From assembly GCA_032073245.1 (NCBI GenBank), contig DAMANX010000011.1:90327-154326 (forward strand): a DNA stretch of 64,000 nucleotides, given 5' to 3'. The DNA is from QVMG01 sp032073245 (GTDB lineage Bacteria; Bacteroidota; Bacteroidia; Bacteroidales; Tannerellaceae). How positions within the stretch are numbered: the first letter of the stretch is position 1; each line of letters begins with the position of its first letter. Under the pieces are notes generated by a model, which worked only from the letters and a program-made list of their open reading frames with translations, was not told the DNA's origin and searched no databases. The position numbers and the translations under genes were made by a program. Shown one piece after another: positions 27,296 through 36,396 of this stretch.

Positions 27296-27718
27296 ATGGA
27301 AGATTATGAGAAAAGATTAACCGATAGGGGTGTTAAGCCTACAGCTCTGCGATTATTGGTACTGAAAGAAATGATCCGATACCCACAGGCATTCAGTCTA
27401 GCCGACCTCGAAGATAGATTGGATACAGTGGATAAGTCTACACTTTCACGAACGATCAATCTTTTTCACGAAAACTTGTTGATCCACAGTATTGACGATG
27501 GTTCAGGTTCCATGAAATATTCGGTTTGCAGCAATGATTGCATGTGTGCATTAAATGATCTGCATGTTCATTTTTCCTGTCTTCGGTGTAAGAAGACCTT
27601 TTGTCTGGAAAGTATATCAATACCGCAAGTACAACTCCCAACCGGCTTTCTGCTTGAAAATGTAAATTTCGTATTGAAAGGCTACTGCAACACTTGTTCA
27701 AAACATACAAACATGTAG
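27296..27718 (+). CDS. Fur-family metal-responsive repressor
   Basis: A 140-residue regulator: a winged helix in the N-terminal half (GVKPTALRLLVLKEMI, DKSTLSRTINLFHENLLI) and a metal/dimer domain with two CxxC pairs (CLRCKKTFC near 95 and CNTCSKH at the end) that hold structural zinc, plus His in DLHVHF. Its neighbour is a Zn/Cd-type P-ATPase, so it probably senses zinc or a related metal and controls that exporter. A perfect 15-bp palindrome in front of the ATPase gene is the candidate operator. Confidence 0.88.
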   Translation: MEDYEKRLTDRGVKPTALRLLVLKEMIRYPQAFSLADLEDRLDTVDKSTLSRTINLFHENLLIHSIDDGSGSMKYSVCSNDCMCALNDLHVHFSCLRCKKTFCLESISIPQVQLPTGFLLENVNFVLKGYCNTCSKHTNM

Positions 27719-27727
27719 CTCCCTCTT

Positions 27728-27762
27728 TGCAACTTAGTTGCATCTCCTTCTGTCTATCTTTG
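27728..27762 (+). promoter_or_regulatory. Fur-type palindrome and promoter of the metal ATPase gene
   Basis: TGCAACTTAGTTGCA (27728-27742) is a perfect 7-1-7 palindrome like known Fur/Zur/PerR boxes. It lies 12 bases before a TATCTTTG -7 box (27755-27762), so a bound repressor would cover the -33 region. Confidence 0.7.
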
Positions 27763-27787
27763 TCATCATAATAATTAAACATATAAA

Positions 27788-29731
27788 ATGATGGCACAAA
27801 TTATAGAATCTCATCAAGAGTATGAATCCGGTTGCTCCTGTCATGGCTCTTCAAATGGAGATAGCGTAAAATCCGGGAAAACATATCTTCCTGTTCTTCT
27901 TAGTTTTTCCCTTTTATCTATAGGGCTTTTACTCGATTATGGGATAAAAGCAACCTTTTTTACTTCTATCTGGAGACTTCTCTGGTATCTGGCAGCCTAC
28001 ATACCCATCGGGTTTCCGGTGATGAAAGAAGCGTGGGAAACGATTCTTGACAAAGACTTTTTCAATGAATTTACTCTAATGACAGTGGCAACTATCGGTG
28101 CATTCTGTATAGGAGAATATCCGGAAGGAGTAGCAGTAATGTTGTTCTATTCTGTCGGAGAGTTATTTCAGGAATCGGCAGTAAATAAAGCAAAAAGAAA
28201 TATAAAATCTTTGTTGGATATTCGTCCTGACAAAGCAACTGTTTTGCGTCATGGAGAATACGAAGAAATATCTCCGGAACAGGTAAACATAGGTGAGGCT
28301 ATCCAAGTGAAAGTGGGAGAAAAAGTTCCTTTAGATGGTATTCTTCTATCCTCTGTCGGTAGCTTCAATACTGCAGCATTGACAGGAGAAAGTATTCCGC
28401 GGACAGTTCATAAAGATGAAGTAGTTTTTGCCGGTTCTATAAATCTTGACAAGGTAGTTAATATACGAGTAGAAAAGAAGTATGAAGATAGTACACTGGC
28501 ACGAATTCTGGAAATGGTACAGGATGCCACTTCCCGTAAAGCGAAGACAGAATTATTGATCCGTAAGTTCGCACGAATCTATACTCCTGCAGTTTTCTTT
28601 CTGGCATTAGCGATCGTCATCCTACCTTCTTTTATTATTTCAGAGTATGTATTTACAGAATGGCTTTATAAAGCACTGGTTTTTCTTGTTATTTCATGTC
28701 CTTGTGCTTTGGTGGTTTCAATTCCATTAGGCTATTTCGGAGGGATTGGTGCGGCATCCCGGCATGGGATACTATTTAAAGGAGCTAATTACCTGGACCT
28801 AATGGCTTCTGTCCGAACCGTTGTAATGGATAAAACGGGAACCTTAACCAAAGGAGTATTTAAGGTAAAGGAGGTTGTAACCATAGGTCTCGATAAGAAT
28901 ACATTTGTGAATATAGCTGCTGCCATTGAAAGTCAATCAAACCATCCGGTTGCAAAAGCAATTGTATCTTATGCAGATGGCAAAACAAACTACAATGCCT
29001 TGGAAGTCGAAGAGATTGCAGGATATGGTCTGCGGGGGAGAGTAGATGATCATGAAGTACTTGCCGGCAATAGTAAGTTACTGCAAAAAGAAAATATAAG
29101 CTATGACTCACATATAGACGCTATTGTAGAAACTGTTATTCTGGTTGCTATCGACGGGCAATTTACCGGTTATTTCACGATTGCTGATGAAATAAAAGAA
29201 GATGCCCCAAGAGCTATAAGCGAAATGAAACGCCTAGGTGTCAGTCAAACGATTTTATTAAGTGGTGATAAAAACGATATAGCACAAAAAGTAGGAGAAG
29301 AGTTGGGCATCACCCATTCTTATGGTGACCTCCTTCCCCAGGATAAAGTAAGGAAAGTGGAAGAACTGAAGGCCACTGGTTATACACCGTTAGCCTTTGT
29401 CGGAGATGGGATCAATGATGCCCCTGTACTTGCCTTAAGTGATATCGGTATCGCTATGGGTGGTATGGGTGCAGAGGCAGCAATAGAAGTGGCCGATGTT
29501 GTGATACAAACCGACCAACCCTCACGTATCGCTACTGCTATACATATCGCCCGGGCAACCCGTCGTATTGTATATCAGAATATCATTTTAGCTTTCTCTG
29601 TTAAGCTTCTTGTTCTGCTGTTAGGGGCTATAGGTATAGCCACGATGTGGGAAGCTGTTTTTGCCGATGTCGGTGTAGCTTTGTTGGCAATCTTAAATGC
29701 TGTAAGGATATTAAGACAAAGGTTTAGCTAA
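27788..29731 (+). CDS. P1B-type heavy-metal exporting ATPase (Zn/Cd/Pb type)
   Basis: A 647-residue membrane pump that uses ATP to export soft divalent cations. Seen: the actuator TGES (about residue 200), the membrane metal site CPC in SCPCALVVSIP (about 305), the phosphorylation loop DKTGTLTKG (about 348), the HP of NHPVAKAI and the hinge GDGINDAP. Instead of a full heavy-metal-binding domain, the N-terminus carries only a short His/Cys stretch (ESGCSCHGSS). The CPC motif and family resemblance suit Zn/Cd (ZntA/CadA) rather than Cu. It is controlled with the upstream Fur-family gene. Its 3' end overlaps the opposite peptidase gene by 21 bases. Confidence 0.92.
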   Translation: MMAQIIESHQEYESGCSCHGSSNGDSVKSGKTYLPVLLSFSLLSIGLLLDYGIKATFFTSIWRLLWYLAAYIPIGFPVMKEAWETILDKDFFNEFTLMTVATIGAFCIGEYPEGVAVMLFYSVGELFQESAVNKAKRNIKSLLDIRPDKATVLRHGEYEEISPEQVNIGEAIQVKVGEKVPLDGILLSSVGSFNTAALTGESIPRTVHKDEVVFAGSINLDKVVNIRVEKKYEDSTLARILEMVQDATSRKAKTELLIRKFARIYTPAVFFLALAIVILPSFIISEYVFTEWLYKALVFLVISCPCALVVSIPLGYFGGIGAASRHGILFKGANYLDLMASVRTVVMDKTGTLTKGVFKVKEVVTIGLDKNTFVNIAAAIESQSNHPVAKAIVSYADGKTNYNALEVEEIAGYGLRGRVDDHEVLAGNSKLLQKENISYDSHIDAIVETVILVAIDGQFTGYFTIADEIKEDAPRAISEMKRLGVSQTILLSGDKNDIAQKVGEELGITHSYGDLLPQDKVRKVEELKATGYTPLAFVGDGINDAPVLALSDIGIAMGGMGAEAAIEVADVVIQTDQPSRIATAIHIARATRRIVYQNIILAFSVKLLVLLLGAIGIATMWEAVFADVGVALLAILNAVRILRQRFS

Positions 29732-31720
29732 TACCTTCCTCAGATTCTCCAGCATAGGATCAACAGTTAACGGGCTACCTGTGGCTTTTTGAATCCAGAC
29801 ATTGGGTGTTAATCTACCCAATGAGAAGATGCGGTCGACCTCGGTAGGAAAATCTTTTCCTGTAAAATAGTTCTCCAGCTGGTACTCGATGATCTGGCCG
29901 AAAGCATAGGCTGAAAGATAAAGCGGATAACCGATCATGTGGGAATAAACTGCCAATACGGGTTCATCTTTTACACCAAAGACAGGCGCATAATATTTGT
30001 TCCATATCTCTTTAGATAAACGGATCACTGCTTCCTGCAATTGGGTTGCTGTGGCATCAGGATTGGCATAGAGCCATTTCCATACGGAAATATCCAGCAT
30101 GGATACTCCTGTGATCTCATAAAGGCTCCATACCTTATCCAGCAAGTCCATTTTGTCTTTTTCGGGATCATTATTTTCTATACCCAGTATATCCAGATCG
30201 CGCTTTTGAAATACAAAAGCCAGCGCTTCAGTAAACGCTGTGTTTGGAACTCCCTCCAGCATATAGTAGTCAACATCATACAGAGAAATGGTTTGTTCCA
30301 CATTGTGTCCGAATTCATGAATAGCAATATTGTATCCCTTGTAATCCATTCCTCCTGCTGGAATACGGGTGCGCAGGCGGGCTTTCTGTCCTTTCATGGA
30401 AGCTCCTGCAGCATGTCCTGAGCCACGTGCAGCATCAACAGCTATTTTCTCTGCCAGGTATTGAGCCCGTGCAGACGAATAGCCTAATTTAACCAGGATG
30501 TTCGGAAGATCTTTTTCCATGGATGCCGCATCGGGATACATAGCGCGTATTTCTTTATCCAGTTTATCAGTATCCAGGTTGGCACGTGGTTTAAACCCAT
30601 CATACCAGATATCGTAGGCTTCTAGCTTACGTCCTAAACGTTTGGAAATAAGTTTTCCGACTTCTTTTAGCTCGGGAGCAGAAAGAAAACTATCGAAAAG
30701 TGCCTCTACATCCGGTAATGCCATTTCCATTTCGTCATTGAATTTCCGGTCGATAAAGGTATCATCCATATATTTATCTACCCGTTGCTGAGAATGGAAA
30801 TTATTCAACATCTTTTGATAACGTTCCGGTGATTCCGGAATGAAATCTATCTTTTGTCCGCCTTTAAACAAGTTATTTGTATAAGGATTCCAGTCGTATT
30901 CACCCGAGTTAATAGCTTCTTTCGGTATTTCCCGATTAACTATGCATTTCATCACCTGATAAGTGGTGCGCTGTTTATCAAAGCCTGTCTGTCCTTTGTT
31001 ATAATTAGCTTTAATCTCGTCGCGTAGATTCCAGTGGGAAAGAAGGATCATTTCTTCCGGGAATATCTTTTTCCCTTTGGGATTAAGAAGATGGCCCATA
31101 TAAATATTATATGAATCTATATAGCGATCGGCATCATTGCTTACCAGACTGTTTTGCTGGCGTACAGCAGTTGGGATGCGGCTTGTGAACCAATCTCCCA
31201 AGCGGGCATACGCCCATGCCAAACGGTCGTCACCCAAAGATTCTTTTTCCTGTAAGTTCAGCTTAGGGAAGTTTAATGCAATCATAAAAGCAATCTTATT
31301 ATTGTAGAGATCTTCCGTCAGGTGTGCTCTCGGCGAAAGTGTAGAGAACATGTGATCAATTTCATGGATAGGCCCTGTATTGATTGTCACATTCCAATCC
31401 AACTTTTGCGACATTTGGCTGAAATGGCCATTGATAGCCTCCATATAATCGCTTATTTTCAGGAAAACTTCTTTCCTTTCTGCAGGATCGGCAATATATT
31501 TCTGAAGACAAAATGTTTTAAACGCAGTATCATCACCATCCTGTTCCTGCCATAGTTTAGCCACTTGGCGAACACTCTTTTCAATACCTGTCTTATTCTC
31601 TACATCCCTTTTGACTAGTTCATTAATTGTATCTTGTATTGTTTGTGGCTGAATGGCATAAGCCGGAAGCAATGCACCTATAAGTAATAAAAGCCCTATA
31701 CTAAATATCTGTCTTTTCAT
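29711..31720 (-). CDS. Secreted zinc-dependent peptidase with HEFGH motif
   Basis: A 669-residue protein with a signal peptide (about 1-22, ending PAYA) and the metalloprotease motif HEFGH near residue 467, followed about 25 residues later by an acidic zinc ligand candidate in FTEALAF. It is a zincin fold; the remainder is helical, as in M3/M49-like oligopeptidases, but I cannot name the family. Probably periplasmic or outer-membrane-facing. It stands alone. The gene is convergent with the metal pump and overlaps it by 21 bases. Confidence 0.75.
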   Translation of the reverse strand: MKRQIFSIGLLLLIGALLPAYAIQPQTIQDTINELVKRDVENKTGIEKSVRQVAKLWQEQDGDDTAFKTFCLQKYIADPAERKEVFLKISDYMEAINGHFSQMSQKLDWNVTINTGPIHEIDHMFSTLSPRAHLTEDLYNNKIAFMIALNFPKLNLQEKESLGDDRLAWAYARLGDWFTSRIPTAVRQQNSLVSNDADRYIDSYNIYMGHLLNPKGKKIFPEEMILLSHWNLRDEIKANYNKGQTGFDKQRTTYQVMKCIVNREIPKEAINSGEYDWNPYTNNLFKGGQKIDFIPESPERYQKMLNNFHSQQRVDKYMDDTFIDRKFNDEMEMALPDVEALFDSFLSAPELKEVGKLISKRLGRKLEAYDIWYDGFKPRANLDTDKLDKEIRAMYPDAASMEKDLPNILVKLGYSSARAQYLAEKIAVDAARGSGHAAGASMKGQKARLRTRIPAGGMDYKGYNIAIHEFGHNVEQTISLYDVDYYMLEGVPNTAFTEALAFVFQKRDLDILGIENNDPEKDKMDLLDKVWSLYEITGVSMLDISVWKWLYANPDATATQLQEAVIRLSKEIWNKYYAPVFGVKDEPVLAVYSHMIGYPLYLSAYAFGQIIEYQLENYFTGKDFPTEVDRIFSLGRLTPNVWIQKATGSPLTVDPMLENLRKVLAKPLS

Positions 31721-31808
31721 AAGATTATAATTTGCGTTTGACTCACAAACTTACATAAATAACATGAATTCAGCATGAAAAAAAACTTTAATTCCTTGCT
31801 TCAGCTGT

Positions 31809-31887
31809 GCATAGCACCTCACCATGCTGAGCATGGCTTCTCATCAGTCTGAGCATAACACCTCAGCGACGCGAGCATAGCACCTCA
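31809..31887. repeat. 22-bp tandem repeat array, four units
   Basis: GCATAGCACCTCA recurs at 31809, 31831 (GCATGGCTTCTCA), 31853 (GCATAACACCTCA) and 31875, always exactly 22 bases apart, with variable 9-base spacers. Confidence 0.8.
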
Positions 31888-31963
31888 CAAATGTTGGAAT
31901 ATACTTTTTTGATGGAGATATTCAGATAGAGGAAAATTTGAAGATTCGCGACAGTGCTGATAA

Positions 31964-32147
31964 TAGCATCAAATTTCTCCTCCTTAGCAAAGGAGGAGTA
32001 CGCCGAGGTACGAGGTGGGAGGTGGTTTGGTCTATTCTAAAATATTATTTGCGGGGATTATATAAGCTATTACAGTTACACCAAACCACCTCCCCCTCTC
32101 TTTGTTCGGGTACTCCTCCTTTGCTAAGGAGGAGAAATTTGATGCTA
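31964..32147. repeat. Palindromic mini-element, copy 1 (REP/MITE-like)
   Basis: Perfect 38-base terminal inverted repeats (31964-32001 and 32110-32147), each of which itself folds through CTCCTCCTT/AAGGAGGAG. The interior carries a second inverted pair, GGAGGTGGTTTGGT and ACCAAACCACCTCC. A related copy is at 62671-62816. Confidence 0.85.
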
Positions 32148-32256
32148 TTTTTCTATATTAAAGAAACGTCTATGATATTCCGGGAATTCAAATTTCACAG
32201 TACTTGAATCTTCCAGCACCATCAGGAGACTAAAATGTGTACACACAAGTTTTTAT

Positions 32257-32562
32257 TTTTTGCCTTCAGCCTTCAGCTATCTTTAACTATTTGATTGCCA
32301 GTGTGTATGGCTGAAGGCAGTTGCATTCAGCTTGCATTCAGGAATTTTCTGCCGGCTTATCGAAAAAAGTCGGCAGCATATTTCAAAAAGCTGGTAGGAT
32401 ATTTGAAAAAGACGGGAGCTTTCTGCGATAAGCCGTTAGCTTTTATGTAAAAACTGGAAGCAAAATTTAAAATTTCCTGAAGGCAACCTGAATGCAACTA
32501 CCTTCAGCTATACGCGCTGGCAATCATACAGTTAAAGACAACTGAAGGCTGAAGGCAAAAAT
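32257..32562. repeat. Long imperfect palindrome, about 110-base arms
   Basis: The left arm (about 32257-32365) is matched by the reverse complement of the right arm (about 32434-32562) with scattered mismatches. Shared blocks include TGCCTTCAGCCTTCAG, CTTTAACT, GATTGCCAG, GCTGAAGG, AGTTGCATTCAG and GGCTTATCG. The loop is AT-rich. No coding potential; it could form a very long RNA or cruciform hairpin. Confidence 0.8.
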
Positions 32563-32814
32563 AATAGCATTATGTAGAGAGATATTAACAGGATGGAATT
32601 TACCATATAAACCCGTAAAAAAACGATTAGATGTCTCTACACCATTGTCGCTATTCTTCAAATCTTACAATATTTGAATTTCTTCTATCAAACAAAGCCA
32701 AGATCATATGATGGCTACACATAATGGTGTTAAATGAATATAAAATAAAGCTATATGTGGTTGCATAATATAAAATTACGTATCTTTCGTAGGTTAATTT
32801 TTTAATCGACTCTC

Positions 32815-33960
32815 ATGAAACCAACTTTATTTATCTTATGCCTATCGTTGATTATAGCTTGTTCTTCAAAGAAAAAAGAAACCTTAGAAATAGAAGAAAC
32901 GATAGAGGAACAGATACCTGTATTTGATCTGCAAGGTATGATAAACCAGCAGCTTCCTGATACATTTATGTGGAATAATATAGCGGAAAAAGTAACTATA
33001 GTTCCTTTGGAAACATCCCGAAGAACATTATTGAGTAATTCTTCTTATCCACAGTATATTGGTGATATTATCGTTATTGCTGATTTTCAAACAAACACAA
33101 TACACACCTTCAATAAGGATGGAAAAAGCCTGAACTCTTTCAGGCATGTTGGGAAAGGGCCGGGTGAATATATCTATTTAACAGATACATTCTATGATGA
33201 GGTAGAATCTGTAATTTATGTTTTTGATAATGGTAATAGTAAGATTATTACGTATGATCAACAAGGCAAGTTCTTACAGGAAAAATCAACAAAAAATATT
33301 ATAACAGGTAATCTTAAGTTTTTACCTCTTGGTGTGTTGAAAGAAAATGTAATTGCTGATAGCACATATTGGGCAAAAGTCTATGATAAAGAACTTAATT
33401 TGATAAATAGTTATTTCCCTATAGGAGATGTTGCTAATCGCGATCGTCTTTTTACACAGAGGACAGCGGCAAGGAGTAGTAATAAAACACTATCTCTCCA
33501 TAATTTTATTTTTTCTGACACTGTGTTTTCAATCACAAGTGTTGCCGCAGAGCCCATAGCCATCTTCAGGAAAGGATCATATGCTTTACCTCAAAAAGAA
33601 GTGAATACATTTATGAAACTGCCGGAAGGGCATAAATATATAATGGGACATAGTATTGATTATTTTCCGGGATATTTCCTTTTCTCTTATAATTATCTAA
33701 ATGAAAGAAGGGCTGATCTCTGGAATGAAAAAACGCAAAGCTTGGTATCGCGAAGTATCTTAACCCGTGATAGCCAGTTTGAGAATTTCAAAGGAATAAA
33801 ATATAAATTGGAATCAGGAAAGGTAATAGGGATGCAACCTTCATATATTGATGGTAATAAAATTGTCTTTATGGTATCGGCAGAAGAATTGGTTGACGAT
33901 ATCCCTAATCTAAAAGAAGATGATAATCCGGTATTAATAGTTATGGAAATTAAAAATTAG
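32815..33960 (+). CDS. 6-bladed beta-propeller lipoprotein
   Basis: A 381-residue lipoprotein: the signal peptide ends in LSLIIACSS (lipobox Cys about residue 16) and an acidic linker follows. Residues about 75-375 form repeated blades with the pattern seen in IHTFNKDGKSLNSFRHVGKGPGEYIYLTD and ITYDQQGKFLQEK, typical of the Bacteroidetes 6-bladed beta-propeller (BF3164-like/NHL) family. Probably on the periplasmic or outer-membrane face. The substrate is unknown. A weak promoter (TTG-20-TATCTTT) lies 35 bases upstream. Monocistronic. Confidence 0.85.
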   Translation: MKPTLFILCLSLIIACSSKKKETLEIEETIEEQIPVFDLQGMINQQLPDTFMWNNIAEKVTIVPLETSRRTLLSNSSYPQYIGDIIVIADFQTNTIHTFNKDGKSLNSFRHVGKGPGEYIYLTDTFYDEVESVIYVFDNGNSKIITYDQQGKFLQEKSTKNIITGNLKFLPLGVLKENVIADSTYWAKVYDKELNLINSYFPIGDVANRDRLFTQRTAARSSNKTLSLHNFIFSDTVFSITSVAAEPIAIFRKGSYALPQKEVNTFMKLPEGHKYIMGHSIDYFPGYFLFSYNYLNERRADLWNEKTQSLVSRSILTRDSQFENFKGIKYKLESGKVIGMQPSYIDGNKIVFMVSAEELVDDIPNLKEDDNPVLIVMEIKN

Positions 33961-33977
33961 ATAATCCTAAATTATTA

Positions 33978-36116
33978 CTATTCGATTTTACTTCTATAAT
34001 TATTGATTATAGATAGTAAATCTTCTCCATACATTTCCAAAACCTTTTTCCCAATCCCCGGAACGATCAGTAATTCCTGACCTGTCATAGGTAACAGATT
34101 GGAAATACCGATCAAGGCTTTTTGTTGAAGGATAGTATATGCAGGAAGAGCCTTTTTGATAGCCTGTTCGTATCGCCATTTCTTGAGGGCCGTATAAAGC
34201 TCCGGATGACGTACATCTGTAGAGTAAGCTTCTTCGGGTATTTCTTTTTTGTCTTTACGGGTAGTTTTTTCCCGTTTACGTTTAGGCGTTGGAGGTGGCT
34301 CCATTTGAGCTTTTGCTTTTGCTGAAAGATATTCAGTAATAGAAAAACCATTTCTACTGGCACGTAAAGTTGCCCATTTTACCAGAAATTCATCTTTCAG
34401 GTTATTGCTTGCTTTTGTGAGAAGTTTGAGAGTTTCTTTATTATCGATATCCAGATCGAAACCTTTCAATAAAGTGGCACCATATTTTTCCATGTGTTGA
34501 AGGAAATATTCAGTTCCTTTACAGATACGTTCCTGAATAATAGGATTATCTGTATAATCAGGTTGTTCAGCAATTAATCGTTGAAGTTGTTGTTGAAAAC
34601 GGTTCCCCACTTCGGTTATCTCTGCCCTGAAGTTATCACGACATTCGGAATAACGGCTACACCATTCCGGATAGAGACGGTAAAGGTGTGAAGTGATGAG
34701 GTGAGCCACATATTGCAAGCGTTGCTGAATGGATTCGAAATCGAATAACTCAGTCGTGAGTTTCAGAAAATATTGTTGTTGAGCTGTATGCAGATATGTC
34801 TCATTTGCATGTCGTTCGGTTAGACTGTTACTATATTGTTCCAACCTGTGATCAGTAATTAATGCTTGTTGGCTGATCCTACTATTAAGAACAAGGCCTT
34901 CTAAAGATTTGCAACGGCTAAGGGCAACATAAACTTGTCCATGCGAAAAAGCAGCGGCAGCATCGATAATCGCTTTTTCGAAAGTCAATCCCTGGCTTTT
35001 ATGTATTGTGATTGCCCATGCAGTTTTTAAAGGATATTGTGAGAATGAACCGATCACGTTTTCTGTGATCTCCTGTGTTTCCTCATTAATAGAGTATTTC
35101 ATGTTTTGCCATGTTTCCCTATTTACCGTGATATCATGTCCGAAGGCATCATTGACAATTATCTTTTCTGAATTGATAAATACTATTTTGCCTATTTTTC
35201 CATTGTAGTATTGCTTTTCACCGGAAGAATCGTTTTTCACAAACATAACCTGCGCGCCAAGCTTTAGTTCCAATTTTTCATCTGTTGGATAGGAATAGGC
35301 AGGGAAGTCTTCAAATATACCCGCATCGAATGTATATAATTGTCCCGGTAACTCTGCCAATTTACGGTTATTAATCTGTTGAGCCTGGTAATTGTGAGTA
35401 GTCAATGTTATATATCCTTCTTTGTCATCCGGTATGAAATCAGGTATATACCGTTCGTTTAACTGACGGAGTGTTTCTTCATCGGGACGGTTATCGCGTA
35501 TTTTATTTAGTAGTGAGACAAAGGCATTATCTGTTTGACGATATACATGGGTAAGTTCAATACTTAGATAATTACTCTCTGAAAGAGCCTTGCTGTCAAA
35601 AAAGTAAGGAGATGCATAATGTTCTTTCAACAGGTTCCACTCTTCTTCTTTGGCTACAGGCGCTAATTGCTGCATATCACCGATTAATAGCAATTGAACG
35701 CCCCCAAATGGCTTTTGCCTGTCACGAAACCGGCGTAAAACATCACTGATAGCATCCAGCAGATCTGCACGAACCATACTGATCTCATCAATAACCAAGA
35801 GATCCATACTTTTAATAATATTGATCTTATCCCGCCCGAACTTATGCGAAAAAGAATGGTTTTGTCCAGCCGAAAGATTGCCGGATGGCAGATAAGGCCC
35901 GAAAGGAAGCTGAAAGAAAGAATGGATCGTCACGCCTCCTGCATTAATCGCTGCTACACCTGTAGGAGCAACAACAACCATTCGTTTGGGTGACAGATCT
36001 TTCAATTGTCTGAGAAAAGTGGTTTTTCCAGTACCTGCCTTTCCTGTCAGAAAGATATGCGTACCAGTGTTTTGAATGTATTTCAGAGCCAGGTTTGATT
36101 GTGTATCTGTTTGCAT
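33978..36116 (-). CDS. PIF1-like helicase with C-terminal HRDC domain
   Basis: A superfamily 1 DNA helicase of about 712 residues. Walker A is GKAGTGKTTFLRQL, Walker B is LLVIDEISMV, and VAPTGVAAINAGGVTIHSFF and AITIHKSQGLTFEKA with YVALSRCKSLEGL are the PIF1/RecD-like motifs. The last 80 residues form an HRDC-like DNA-binding domain (IVPGIGKKVLEMYGEDLL). It unwinds DNA, perhaps forks or G-quadruplexes. The frame opens at 36143, but I prefer the ATG at 36116 (MQTDTQSN), which begins the conserved part. Divergent from truA across a 22-bp array. Confidence 0.85.
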   Translation of the reverse strand: MQTDTQSNLALKYIQNTGTHIFLTGKAGTGKTTFLRQLKDLSPKRMVVVAPTGVAAINAGGVTIHSFFQLPFGPYLPSGNLSAGQNHSFSHKFGRDKINIIKSMDLLVIDEISMVRADLLDAISDVLRRFRDRQKPFGGVQLLLIGDMQQLAPVAKEEEWNLLKEHYASPYFFDSKALSESNYLSIELTHVYRQTDNAFVSLLNKIRDNRPDEETLRQLNERYIPDFIPDDKEGYITLTTHNYQAQQINNRKLAELPGQLYTFDAGIFEDFPAYSYPTDEKLELKLGAQVMFVKNDSSGEKQYYNGKIGKIVFINSEKIIVNDAFGHDITVNRETWQNMKYSINEETQEITENVIGSFSQYPLKTAWAITIHKSQGLTFEKAIIDAAAAFSHGQVYVALSRCKSLEGLVLNSRISQQALITDHRLEQYSNSLTERHANETYLHTAQQQYFLKLTTELFDFESIQQRLQYVAHLITSHLYRLYPEWCSRYSECRDNFRAEITEVGNRFQQQLQRLIAEQPDYTDNPIIQERICKGTEYFLQHMEKYGATLLKGFDLDIDNKETLKLLTKASNNLKDEFLVKWATLRASRNGFSITEYLSAKAKAQMEPPPTPKRKREKTTRKDKKEIPEEAYSTDVRHPELYTALKKWRYEQAIKKALPAYTILQQKALIGISNLLPMTGQELLIVPGIGKKVLEMYGEDLLSIINNYRSKIE

Positions 36117-36195
36117 GCAAGTATTGTTTAAGTGAATAAACAAAAGTAAATATTTTGATCCGATAATACAACTCTATGCTTGTCTTAGAAAATTG

Positions 36196-36285
36196 TTCCC
36201 GACAATTGTGGTGAAGCTTCATGATAATTGTGGGGAAACTTCACCACAATTGTCGGGAAGCTTCTTGATAATTATCGGGAACAAT
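36196..36285. repeat. 22-bp tandem array with nested inverted repeats, four units
   Basis: AATTG/AATTA cores recur at 36204, 36226, 36248 and 36270, exactly 22 bases apart. The first and third units form a perfect 21-base inverted repeat (36196-36216 with 36239-36259), and the outer ends (TTGTTCCCGA / TCGGGAACAA) also pair. The array lies in the divergent promoter region between the helicase and truA. Confidence 0.85.
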
Positions 36286-36353
36286 ATTATGTAGTATAAT
36301 TCCCCGTTCTATATAAGATTTGGCCATACTCTCAGTATTAGATAGATTTCTTG

Positions 36354-36361
36354 TACCTTTG
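36354..36361 (+). promoter_or_regulatory. -7 box of truA
   Basis: TACCTTTG matches TAnnTTTG. It would start transcription near 36368, which places the TTG at 36367 too early and favours the GTG at 36397 as the truA start. Confidence 0.55.
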
Positions 36362-36396
36362 CACTTTTGAAGAAAACAATTCAAGGATCAGAAAAA

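Larger units (their letters stand above)
31741..32814. other. Gene-free 1.07-kb stretch rich in repeats
   Basis: No credible gene. It holds a four-unit 22-bp tandem array (31809-31887), a 184-bp palindromic mini-element (31964-32147) and a 306-bp imperfect palindrome (32257-32562). A probable promoter of the following lipoprotein gene (TTG at 32761, TATCTTT at 32781) is near its end. Confidence 0.6.

Noticed and set aside
31809..31887. CRISPR array
   Set aside because: Units are 22 bp with only 9-base variable parts and no cas genes nearby; spacers are too short.
31938..32207. An 89-residue frame across the palindromic element
   Set aside because: Its codons come from the repeat arms, and no similar protein pattern is present.
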